Assembly (NCBI RefSeq): GCF_027943255.1
Contig: NC_072894.1
Location: 131,555,601-131,619,600 of the forward strand
Direction of reading: 5' to 3'
DNA length: 64,000 nt
Source: Anastrepha obliqua
Taxonomy: Eukaryota > Arthropoda > Insecta > Diptera > Tephritidae
Shown here: positions 45,150 through 55,764 of the stretch, piece by piece
Layout: each line of letters starts with the position of its first letter
Position numbering within the stretch: position 1 is the first letter of the stretch
Program-made: the position numbers and the translations under genes
Notes under the pieces: generated by a model
The model's input: only the letters and a program-made list of their open reading frames with translations
Database searches by the model: none
Told to the model about the DNA's origin: nothing

Positions 45150-45900
45150 GCGGGTGCAAAGGATTGCAAGTATTGGCATCACTGGAGCATGTAAAACTTG
45201 CCCCAGTGCTGCCCTGAATGTCGTCTTTCACTTACTTCACATCGACTTTTCCGTCATTTCCATCGCAGCTCAAAGTGCAATCAGGTGAAAAGAGGTTGGT
45301 CTTTGGAGGCAATCTCTCAAGAAACATGGTAGCATTTTGGGCAGTTAACACCGTATGTTACCAAAGTTCGGACATATCTCTCTATCCGTAAACTGGAGTT
45401 TGAGGGTCCTACTAGGGCAATCTTTCCGAATAGCAGGGTTGGATTGAGGGGAAATCTGCACCGAAGCCTGCACCTCTGTCTTCACTGACGGCTTCAAGAT
45501 AGAATCGGGAGTTTTTATTATTATTTCCTTAAATCTACCGCATACTCTAGTATTTTTCAGGTAGGAGCCTTTCCGATCCTGCAGGGATACAAAATGCTTA
45601 ACTAACTCGTTGGGGAGGGAGATATTAACATTTTTCCCATAGTCAAGCCGCAAGGCTGTGACGATGCCATGGTGAAGATCCAAATTGTAAACTCTTGTAA
45701 GGAGGAGATCTAACATCTTGGATGTGCAGGTAACATTTCTCTGAACCGGCTTTCAAGATGTAGGAACATAAAGGGAAATCAAATTGCTGATAAGCTTGCC
45801 AGGACTGAATTGGTCTCAGGGATCTCCTGCTTAATCATCGTCCCCCTCTGACTGTTTTTAAAGAAGAATGGCACAACTTTTTCTTCAGAAAATCGCAGAA
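45150..45900 (+). pseudogene. LINE fragment: post-RT block and RNase H
   Basis: At 45157 the plus strand reads RIASIGITGACKTCPSAALN then VVFHLLHIDF, the block after RT. At 45477 it reads VFTDGFKIESG, the first RNase H block with serine replaced by phenylalanine. At about 45775 it reads GNQIADKLAR, the last RNase H block. The WVPGH part is damaged and the middle is shortened. Minus-strand open frame 45345-45716 is a shadow. Confidence 0.6.
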
Positions 45901-46245
45901 TAGACGGAGGACTCAGAAAGTCCTGAGAAATTAATGAGCAATTCCACTTATTTTAGTAAATGTGCAAGCAAAAATGATTTCCAAAACACAATGTAAAATT
46001 TCTTAATAAATTATTATGGTACCCCATACAAAATATATAAAAAAGCTTGTGATGTATTTATTTTGAAATTTGTGTTTAAATTATTTAATGTAATTATATA
46101 AAAATGATTTAACCGATTTTGTAGCTTAGTATTTGTGCTAGCCAATACTGCATTTTTGGAGACCCGCGAATGTAGTCGTTTTGGATTCTAGGACTCTAAC
46201 GCACACGGATGTAGATGCCTGCATTACATCAAATTTATGTACATA

Positions 46246-46828
46246 CAGTAGATTCTGTTTTTATGCGGTAGATACGTTCCGCAAGAAACAGCATAAAAAA
46301 AGCTACCTGTTCTATAGTAAAACTATAGATACGTTTCAAAAGTGCTAAAACATCATTAATCTGAAATAATGTAATAAAATCGCATAAAAAAGGGCACTAG
46401 TCCCATATTATAACTATAGATACGTTCCATAGACCGCATGAATCTGAAATAATTAAATAAAATCGCATAAACAAAATATTGTATTTTTGAAAATTATATC
46501 TTTATTTAAGAAACGTCGAAAAATAAATTTAAGTCAGAAATAAAATCAGACAATACCCATATGTTGCGCGTTCGTTTAGGATTTGGCGTAAAATCACTTT
46601 CGTCACTTGAGGAAATGTACACGTCTGATCTAGATAGTTATGCAGGCGGTTCCATACTTGTAGGGTTAGCATTTCTGATGTAATCTGTGATGAGTTTTTG
46701 CTTAGCTGGTTTAGAATCTTGTTTATATGTACAATTCCCGATAGGTCGGCATGCATTTTGTAATTAAAAAAAAAACCGCACTATTTCAAAACCGCATAAA
46801 AAAAAGCCGCATAAAAACAGAACCTACT
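46246..46828. mobile_element. Pogo-like MITE (583 bp)
   Basis: The ends are 24-bp inverted repeats, CAGTAGATTCTGTTTTTATG at 46246 and, inward from the right, CAGTAGGTTCTGTTTTTATG from 46828, with TA on both sides (46244-46245 and 46829-46830). CAGT ends and TA target sites fit the pogo/Tigger group of Tc1-mariner. Inside, a block with ACTATAGATACGTT, TCTGAAATAAT and ATAAAATCGCATAAA occurs twice (about 46318-46388 and 46418-46470). The minus frame 46529-46756 shows no recognisable transposase, so it is listed as non-autonomous. Confidence 0.75.
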
Positions 46829-48227
46829 GTACTATAAAAACCATAATTTTTGTTACCAGAGTTGCCATGTTTTACATTATCTTAAAAACTTTATATTTTG
46901 ATCGCGTTATTCTGGTCGACAAACTGATGTTAAGCTCTCTCAAATATTTCCAAAGCAAAATTGCTAGAAACCATTCATATGACGTAGCCTAGCCAGCTGA
47001 GCTGCATCTCACCTCCTCTTTTCTACAATTCCTGAATGCAGTGCGTGCAAATATGTATATGAATACCTGTATGTATAAATATGTAGGAATACCAGACGAT
47101 ATATAAAGAACATTAATCCGAGTTTACCAACTTTGCTCCGGTAATTAGAGTCACATAAAAATTACTCACTTCTTTGCCATTTAAATATTTGCTCTTCTCA
47201 AAGTTGTTACGCATACATACAGACACACGAGTATGTATGTAAATTTGTGTACCGTAATGTTTGCAATAATGCAGCTGGCAGGACGGAGCGTAAATATAAA
47301 ATCACACATACATGCGTACATTAATTCATACGAATTCATATACTTAAGCCAGTATTGCAAAAAGTGTTGCATGAATGAATAACTTTGATACTTGACGTTG
47401 TCGCAGTCGTAAATTAGAAAAGCTGTTACTCGCCTGCCACTCGCACATGATTCCTGCTCCAACAACAACAGCACCACGCCACCCACATATGATCGCACAC
47501 CACAGCCTTGCATCTCCGCACCTCCGCACTCCTGCATTGAATTCACTGATTTTGATGTGTTGGGAAAAACGAGCTCGTAAATTTCAAAAAATATGCACAA
47601 AACTGCTGTTACAAAAGCTACTGTTGCTTAACACAATTTGTTGTTGTTATTGTTGTTCCTAACAATTCACTCCTGCAGCTATTCGAGTGCCAGAGTGTAG
47701 GTGTTGGCATTTTTCGCTGTCTACGTTGGCTGCTTGTCTGTGTCGCTTTGATTAATTTGACGCAATTGTGTTTTATGATACGAAAATCCTTTAAATGTGT
47801 TCTGCGAACATCAAACGGTATTATTATTAGAAGAAAGATTATCATAGCATATAAAATTATGATCTAAAAATCGAGGAGCAAAAATTTTAATGTAGTCAAT
47901 AAGGCGCATTCGTGTGAATTTTATGTGTATTCTGATAAGAGATTTATGTGATTCGAACTTTGTTCTCTCGGCTATCAAATGTGTAGCAAATGAAGCGTGT
48001 GAATCGAGTGATATGCACGAACTTCTATTTTATTACGAAAAACATTCTCATTTTGCATATACGGCACTTTAGCAGCTACGAAACCATAGCCGAGTATTTG
48101 TATCCATGGATAGCTTTTCCACAAAGAAAGCAAGAACGAACCACAAATGAAAAGAGTGCATGGAAATTTATCAAAATAAATGGGATAACAAAAATTACTT
48201 TTTACATGCGATATTTGAGCTGTCAGT
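46829..48227. other. Unassigned AT-rich stretch
   Basis: No gene is supported. 47.18-47.60 kb has overlapping open frames on both strands with TACA/TATG repeats and no domain. Confidence 0.5.
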
Positions 48228-48316
48228 TGGTTGTTTGTGAGTGCCAGCCCTACACCCTGAAAATTAGAAATGTAACATCAAAATGAATTTCCGGGATGTA
48301 GGGCTGGAAATCACAA
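48228..48316. repeat. Imperfect hairpin, about 32-bp arms
   Basis: CCAGCCCTACA (48243-48253) is inverted as TGTAGGGCTGG (48298-48308). Pairing continues inward (CCCTGAAAATT with AATTTCCGGG) and outward (TTTGTGA with TCACAAA). The loop is about 20 nt. The size is compatible with a pre-miRNA or with two abutting transposon ends. No evidence of expression can be seen. Confidence 0.6.
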
Positions 48317-49572
48317 AAAAGGAAAAGTTGTCTGAGATAAGAGTTTAAGTTCTGGGGAATTTTATTATTATTTTGCTAATCAGTTAATAATTTCATTACT
48401 CAAATCTTGAACAATTTAAGGCGAATGACTATTACGAGGGTTTGCGCCGACTGCCCACTCCAAATAACTCTACAAAAATAGTTTGAATTAATCTCAAGTT
48501 ATATGATCTTGCAAGCTAGTGTGGAGGCCCATTTCTGAAGCTTATCTCATCATCCATCACTTTCATCAATGAAATGATAACTAATAAACTCTACTTGCGC
48601 TCGATTGTTGTCGATTTCTGCTGAAGATAGCTAGAACGAGCAGACTCCAGCTCACATAAGCCGCAGATCATAAGATCTTACACCAAATCTAAAAACCTGA
48701 GAGGCAAGGAACTCATCAGTGCACCGCATGCCTCTCGCAAACCTTTTTATGGTACGCCAAAGCGAGCTAGTTTTTTTTTCTTCAGAGTGGAGGATAAAAA
48801 TGTCAAAAACATTTTAATTGGTATCATCGGACCAATAATATGTGGGGCATCCTCCCATCCTCACACTAAAACAAACCTTTCCTCTTCGGTTGACTTTCCC
48901 CCGGGGATGCATATTTCCATAACATCGAGGTGGAGCCGTGATTGTGTCTTTTGACCCCGATAGGAGCCTGCGTGAGGGTCCTCTGCCTGAGACGTATGCA
49001 TGTAATGCGTCGAAGATCGTCTCCAATTGCTTCCAATGTAAGTGAATCAAATAGGGCATCGAAAATGCGTTAATGTCATGTCCAATACCATTTCTTCACT
49101 GTGGGATTTAGTCGTAAGTGATAAAATCAGGCGTCTGTGATTGTCATTAGTTCGTGCCTAGTCGACCTCTATTGGGACTCTGCTTCTAAATGAATACCGG
49201 CTCAGGCGTCATAGCTCCAGCTGCTGCTGTTGAATGAGTTCCCCTCTTCGCCTTTCTTCATCCAGCTCACTCAGCGACCGCATCACCACCTTAGCAAACT
49301 TGCACGCCGCGGCATCAGCTGCTCATAATGCTTATAAGATCAGTCTTCAACTTCAGCAACGCCCATTTCGCTTTCTACAAATTAGTGAAAATTTAGTCAC
49401 TTCCAAACTAGTTCACATTTGTCGAACTAACACCAGTTTGTAACTCGTACTTTACGGCTTCAGATTTGCCCTACACATGTCTCACCTGTATGTATGCATG
49501 GCTGTGCATGTGTGTGTGCGTTTTGATCTGATGCTGCATATGGCTTTGATGCCGAAACAGTTCATTTCGTTG
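48317..49572. other. Unassigned stretch
   Basis: 48.81-49.06 kb is less AT-rich and open on the minus strand for 81 codons without recognisable domains. The serine-rich plus frame at 49234-49443 is equally uninformative. Confidence 0.45.
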
Positions 49573-49703
49573 ATGACTATGGAGACAAGCGAAGTTGACG
49601 TAGATCTTAATTACAGCTTCAGTGACAAGGATGGTGATGATGAAGTTTACCTCAATGAATACACCAGTGATAATACTGTTAGCGTTGGTGTCGATGCAGC
49701 TAA
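49573..49703 (+). CDS. Candidate host coding exon ending at a splice donor
   Basis: The frame from ATG 49573 or 49579 reads METSEVDVDLNYSFSDKDG, then DDEVYLNEYTSDNTVSVGVD. It is an acidic sequence with NYS and NTV-S context and a codon usage less AT-driven than the surrounding microsatellites. It ends in GCTAA followed by GTAAGT at 49704-49709, a textbook 5' splice donor. A first coding exon with a short N-terminal region would look like this. I do not recognise the protein, find no partner exon in the window, and cannot exclude chance. Confidence 0.3.
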
Positions 49704-49982
49704 GTAAGTTTTACTGGCTTGGTTGGTTGGTTACTGGCTTTCTGCGCCGACACACCACACGCTTGCACCTCCATGTGTGTCACTTTGTTTTATCCACACG
49801 GCTGATTATGTAGTAGTAGCAGAAGTATTAGGGTGGTAGTTGGTTGATTAAAAACAAAACTTTTTTTGCTTGGAACATAATCACATTTTCTCTTAGGCTC
49901 ATCTGGATACACTTTCTCCGATAGTAGAAAGCAGTCTACTATCATAGCGCTTTAAATATATAATTTTCGCTTATACCACTTT

Positions 49983-50150
49983 GTTGGGTGTTTGGCCGAG
50001 CTCCTCTTCCTATGAGTGGCAGATGGTTTTTTATATGGAGCTTTTCCATGAGAGAAATACACTCGGAAGTGTGCCGTTGCCCGCCGAATAAGAGCCATAG
50101 AAAGCACTGAAGTAAAATTTCGTATCGAATAAAACACCAAGACCTTAAAA
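49983..50150 (-). repeat. Partial tRNA-derived SINE (copy 5)
   Basis: GTTTGGCCGAGCTCCTCTTCC, AGTGGCAGATGGTTTTTTAT and GAGAAATACACTCGGAAGTG match the SINE body in order. The middle is shortened, and the head beyond 50110 is degraded to ATAAAACACC. The orientation is minus, like every other copy in the window. Confidence 0.6.
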
Positions 50151-52439
50151 CTCTGTTACTCTTTGTAGTTCATTATTAGAAATTGTGTAGGATATGTAAG
50201 AAACGTCCTGGCGCTTAAATGTTGAATGAAAATATTTTTCAATATTCAGACAGACGTGACCTCCTGCACCATCAATGCAGATTGCTTAAGTCGAGTTGAA
50301 GCTTCTGAGCATCCCCACTGAGTCCTTACAGATGAGAATATTTTAAAAAAATCCGCGAAGAGCAGGTAAAAAGCATTTACTTCTGCTAGATCAATTTTTA
50401 TATTCGAGTTAGCTTAGAAAAAAAAGCTCTATAACTTCTGTGGAATAATTGTTGAAAATCGGTCAAAAAAGACGTCCCGATCAACCTCATAAATGTTGAT
50501 ACTATTTGGTTCTCTTGTGCATGTATTGCTTGCTTCCAGCCGAGCAGCAACAAAATGTTGCAAATGACTGTGGCTCAAACCACAGAGCAACTGCTGTGCT
50601 CGTGGTCGCGCCGTGCAAAACCAAAAGTCATAAAAATAATGGAGATCTCGGCGTTGAGTGCAAGTAAGAGAAAAAGTACGCTGACAGAGGGGAAGAAAGA
50701 GGAGACAAACGCAATCAGGTGGCTTAGTTTAGGCGGCGTGGGCGATGTACGGCTATGGATGTCGAAATTTGCGCGCTTTCGCTCGATAATGACAGAGATT
50801 AAAAATCTATTCAAAGGCGAATGGCACAGAAGCCACATGCCACATGCCACTTGCCATATGCGACTGACTGCCACTTAGATATGTTTATGTGTGTGTGTAC
50901 ACAAAAACTTGCTATCGTGCAACGCAAGCCATTAGCAGGCGTTCAAAGGCAAACAAAGGTAACGGATCTTCGTTGAAGCATCGCAGATTAACAAGGTAAG
51001 GAATATTAGAGAGGGAAAAGGGGCGGCGGCATATATGAAATGGTGCAAGGAAACAATTAAAAAATGCTTTGTAGGCACTCGAAGCGCTATAAAAAGCCAG
51101 TGAACAGCTGTGGGTGAAGGATGAAGGGCGAACAACTTCATGGCAAGCAACTCTATCTGCGACATGCGTCTAAACACCGTGGGTTAGCAAACTGTAATGG
51201 CTATGAGCAACGGCAACGGCGAGCATTTTTAATGCCACAAAATCGTTCGCCACCCAAACCCAAAGAGCCTTCGCCGCACTAAAATCTAAGTGTGCAGAGG
51301 AGCTACACATAAGAGGCGACGAACGGTATGGGGGTGACAACATATCCGCCGTCACTTTGCATTAACAAACAACACATCGCGCGTTGAAAAGAAAGAAAAC
51401 ATAAGCGATGGCAAAAGTAGATGGCGAAAATTACGAATCATAGGACAAACACACACAGCAAAAAAAAAATTCAAAACCAAATATGTGTATGAAAACACAA
51501 AAAAAAAAAAACAAACAACAAAAAATGTTATGAAAATGTTAATGGAAATGGGAACGTTTATGGTTATGTCATCGCAGCGCAGGTGGGGATTACGTTTTTT
51601 TCGCAATGTCGCTCAATAACAATGCCTCAAAGAAAAGCAAAGCAGCGGAAAGCTAAAAATGTTTCCGCAATGCATGTACGAACAGAGGCGTGGCATATTC
51701 CATTGGGGTGGGTGAGGTGTTGAGCGGCCAAGTGCGTGCAGTGCCAGTTAGGCAAATGCAGCTCAAGCAATAAATGCCGCCAATATGCAAAATGTTTACT
51801 CAGTTCGTTTTGCAATTTCGTTAAAATCAAAAACCAGCTTTCTTCTTTGCCCTTGAGCCTTTCTTCTCTGCCCTTGCGCTGCCCCTCATGTCAACGCCTC
51901 TGGTCAACTGTCGCGCATTGGCAGATTCAAAAGCGTGTACACAAGTGCAGGTTTGTACTCTTTTTAAGGACTTACGCCGCAGCAGGTACTCAAACAGAAG
52001 CTCAAAATGCACAAACACATACATGCAAACATATATACATGTGGACATGTATACATACGAATGAATATTCACACTCACGAGCGAAGTACGCGGACACTTG
52101 ACGATGCACTTTCCACTAATGCATTCTCTTGCCTTCGCTTACAAATACACTCTCAAGCAGGCAAACATGCATACATACATAGACTTACATACACGCTTGC
52201 ACTCGGAAGCAATGCCGTATTGGGAGTGATGCTTTTAACCTCCATTAGGGATTTTGCATCAAACAACAGATTTCTTTTTTCGAGATTTAGGAAAATCGTA
52301 ATAGCTGCCGGTTCCTGCTGTAGAGGAGTGCAAGCTTTTGAAATACGATTTTTGTCATTTAGGGTATTTCCAACTTTTGTTGCACTTTTATATGAAGACA
52401 AACACTGCCGCTAGGACCGCGCGAAAGCCAGGGCGTCTG
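50151..52439. other. Unassigned stretch
   Basis: No gene is supported. 50.55-50.88 kb and 51.8-52.4 kb have overlapping open frames on both strands with no domain. TACA-type simple repeats lie near 52010-52060 and 52165-52190. Confidence 0.5.
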
Positions 52440-52720
52440 ACCGCCTAAGTTGAAGAATAAAAGTGTGCCGTAATCTTAAATCGCTGAGAAGGTGAATATG
52501 AAAGCTGCTGCTCTGATTACAGGGGCGACCTTGGTTGAAACTTCAGCCCTACAGAAGCGATTAGAAACGTGATATCAAGAGACAGGGATCTATATTGACG
52601 GATCGAAGCGGAAGATTGTAAGGAAGCATGGACTATTCTCCCATCATCTCTCATTAACAGAAGCTATAGATTATAGAAACACTGCCGTATTTTCCTGCAT
52701 TTGACGCGACATCAAAGTCT
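52440..52720 (+). pseudogene. LINE RNase H scrap
   Basis: At about 52588 the plus strand reads IYIDGSKRKIVRKHGLFSHH and then LSLTEAIDYRNTAVF, resembling the first RNase H block (Y-x-DGSK) and the approach to the E block. Upstream is LQKRLET then YQETG, plausible for the linker. It is too short and diverged for a family call. Confidence 0.4.
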
Positions 52721-53172
52721 GTGGAATTGTTTCTTATAAAACTCGTCTTCGTTATAGTTTGGGAGACTTTGATCGCGCGCTTACGTCAGTAGTGACTAAC
52801 TCGAAGCGCGTTAAAGTAGGCGATGAAAATCGATTATACATACAAACTCATCCGTAGCACAACGTGAGCACGAACTATGTACTGTGACAAAGCTTCGAGA
52901 AATCGGAAAGCACTCATATTAAATGGTCTTCGCGTGCTCCAATCGAAATTCCTCTTTTTACGCCATATGGAATGGTACCTGCTTTAGCAAAGTTGGGATA
53001 TGAAATGAAGCTATTCAATTCGACGATAAGGGCAACTGGGCCCAGCGAAATCAGACTTTTTTTAGTCTTTTGGTATTACCTATCTTTGAGAATGAAGTAC
53101 GAATACGAAAACGAGAGGTAACTAAAAAAGAATTGCCAGCTGTGTAAATTTCCTTCTCCCGTCATATATATA

Positions 53173-53776
53173 TAGGGTCCGCCATATAACTTTACGGAAT
53201 TAAAAATGCTATAAAAAATAAACTACTCAATATTTTTCCAAACTGTTTTTTTATTTTGAACTACAATCCTTCCGGTTAATGATGAAACACAACTTCATTC
53301 ATATGGCTGCCTCGGCTACCATACCAAGATCTTTAAGCAAAATTCGTCTCAATGATGTCTCCGAAATGTCCAATTGTTGAGAACGACGGTGAACTGATGT
53401 TCCTGGTGATTCACGAACACTCTCGGCCACAGCAGCAATATTTTCGGGTGTACGCACGGTTTTTGGTCGGTCACGCGTTGGTTTGTCAATAAGCAACCCA
53501 GTTTCTCTTACTTTTTTCGCAAAGTAACGCACATATGCTTCATTCGGTGCTTTTCTTCTTCCCATTGCCGTACGTAATTTTCGTACACATTCTGCAACAT
53601 TACCATGATTTTAAAAGTAATGTCGCAATATTTCCCAGCGTTCTTTGAGCGTATACACAACCATTTTCGTTCAGCGGAAGAATAAAACTAGTTTTCTGTC
53701 AAATCAGATGACAGCTAAGTGTTACCATTCTTCAAATAATACCTAGTTCAAATCCGTAACGATAGATGGCGGGCCC
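53173..53776 (-). mobile_element. Mariner-like (DUF4817-type) deletion derivative, family D
   Basis: The inverted ends are TAGGGTCCGCCATATAAC at 53173 and, inward from the right, AGGGCCCGCCATCTATCG, both running to TTACGGA. The left end sits in a TA run. The element is about 600 bp and keeps only the N-terminal part of the transposase. Confidence 0.75.
53299..53664 (-). pseudogene. N-terminal DNA-binding part of DUF4817-type transposase
   Basis: From ATG 53664 the minus strand reads MVVYTLKERWEILRHYF, a TAA, then NHGNVAECVRKLRTAMGRRK, APNEAYVRYFAKKVRETGLL and RTPENIAAVAESVRE through to SETSLRRILLKDLGM. This is the complete helix-turn-helix region of the family in one frame, with a single stop at codon 18. 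The catalytic domain is deleted after about residue 120. A bound but inactive protein would be the expected product if the stop were bypassed. Confidence 0.75.
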
Positions 53777-55764
53777 TGTGTATCTCCTTTATTCCTTTTT
53801 TATATTCCGCATATTTTCGAATGTCGCATGAGAGCGCAGCGACAGCGCTTTGGAAAATGTGTTTCATATAATTTTCTTCCTCAAAAACTTTCTAATAACT
53901 TTTGACTTTAATGCTGCTCAACTGCGCGCGCGCTTTTTTGTTTTTTATATACTTAAGCTTATCACCTTTTTAAGCCGCCTCCCTCTCTCTCTCTTTTTGT
54001 CGCTGACTGCCTTGGCTTAAAGAATAAAAAATATGTATGTATTTAAGTTGCTTTGCAGCAGCAGACAATTTTATTGCAAGTATTTACCGGAAATCCGAGA
54101 ATCTAAATCTATGCTACTCGCCTGTTTACTTTGTATGCTTTAACGGTACACATGTACACAACTACGCACATATACAAATGTAACCTCCTAAGCTTCTCAT
54201 CTCCCACAGCTGCAGCATGGCAATGGAGATAAGAAAATGCACAACTATGCGCCAGTTATTGCAGATTATTAGGGATTTGCGGAAGAACACAAAGCCACAC
54301 ACGTCTCCACGCACACTTATGCACGCAGAGAGACAGGTAGCAAAACACAAACAATCACGTATACGAACGCAAAGAACATACAGACTTCTAAGTCCCAAGA
54401 ACTTGTTAACTTGTACACGTGTGTGTGTGTGTGTGTGTTGTTAGATTGTGACTCTGTTAATAATGCGAGAGTGAAGAGGAAGAGCGAAAATTACAACCGG
54501 ATATTAATATGTACACATGTGCGCATAATTACACATACTTAAATCCATATGCAGAGCTGTGTAAATAATTCGCGAGCATGTTGCATGCAACACGGAAGTG
54601 CGTAGTCAAGACATGCTGGCAACTTTTGTGTGAGAAAGAAAGTATACCCTCTGGGTATGTAATTAGATTTACCCACAAATATTCATATATACAAATGTAC
54701 GTACCTGGCAAAAATATTGGTTGGAATTTGTGCGCGTGTTTGTGCCCAAAAGGTAAAGTAATCGGCTTACAACGCACGCACACAAATTGCCGGATCTAAA
54801 CGGAATCTATGATGAAGACTTTTGACCGCTTTTTGAAAGCACTAAGAATAATTTTCCTAGAAGAAATAATCCTTGCTTTCATGAATGTAGGCTGATTAGT
54901 CGCCGTTGTGTGCTCACACTAACCGAAAGTCAAAGCGCCTTGTTTAAGTGAACGGAAATTTGTTCGCTCTAAATATTTAAATATTTGCTGAATTTGTATC
55001 AACCGATTTATGACTTTGAGAGGAAATAAAAAAAACTATTTATATATTGATTTCAATTATTTTTTTATATAACTATAACTTCTACTACAACAAAAACCGT
55101 ATAACGCAAAGTTTCAGACTTTGTACAAAATTTATAAAAATTTTATATGGAAAACATCGCAACACGGTCAGATGAAAATATTATCAAAAATTAATGAGAA
55201 TTAAGCACCACTAAACTTGAACTTTATTGTATTAAAATTTAATGGGCTACAAAACTGGACACTCGAAATTTTTGCAGAAAGTTTTTTACAAAATTTTGAA
55301 AAATGTCGTTAAATGGTTTTTGCTGTAGTTCTATCAAAAAAATATTTAGTTTAATAAATAAATGAATAAAAAGTCAAAACTTATAAATAAGTGTTGTGCA
55401 CTTTCTTTTGACGCTTACTGTATTTACTTTTTTGCCTAACCTCTGTTTATGTTCCATTATTAGATACTCATTGCAATATAACTTATAGAAATATTAAATA
55501 TATTACATAAACAATTAGCGCGTAGCATCTAAAATTTATTGAATTGTTCAAGGAGTCAATGATTCTGGGGAAAAAAGAAATATGCAGAAATTTTGCGAAG
55601 TAAAGTTTAGGTGAGTGACGCGAGTCAAGCAGTCGCAACTAAGGTAATGCTGTTTTAAAGTGCTATGCGACTTTAGTAGTCCTCAGTATAAGTGGTAGCG
55701 ATCATTTAGTCGTGAAAGTAGATCACGAGTAGGCTACATGTTTTTAGAAAACAGTTATAGTTAA
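53777..55764. other. Unassigned AT-rich stretch
   Basis: No gene is supported. A (GT)n run lies at about 54419-54439. 55.0-55.5 kb is very AT-rich. The copy of AAACAGTTATAGTTAA at 55749-55764 is the left target duplication of the following LINE. Confidence 0.55.

Noticed and set aside
45345..45716. 123-codon minus-strand open frame
   Set aside because: It is the shadow of the plus-strand LINE RNase H remnant.
8951..54439. GT, CA and TATG microsatellites considered as arrays of interest
   Set aside because: They are ordinary dipteran simple repeats with no spacers, so they are neither CRISPR-like nor otherwise remarkable.
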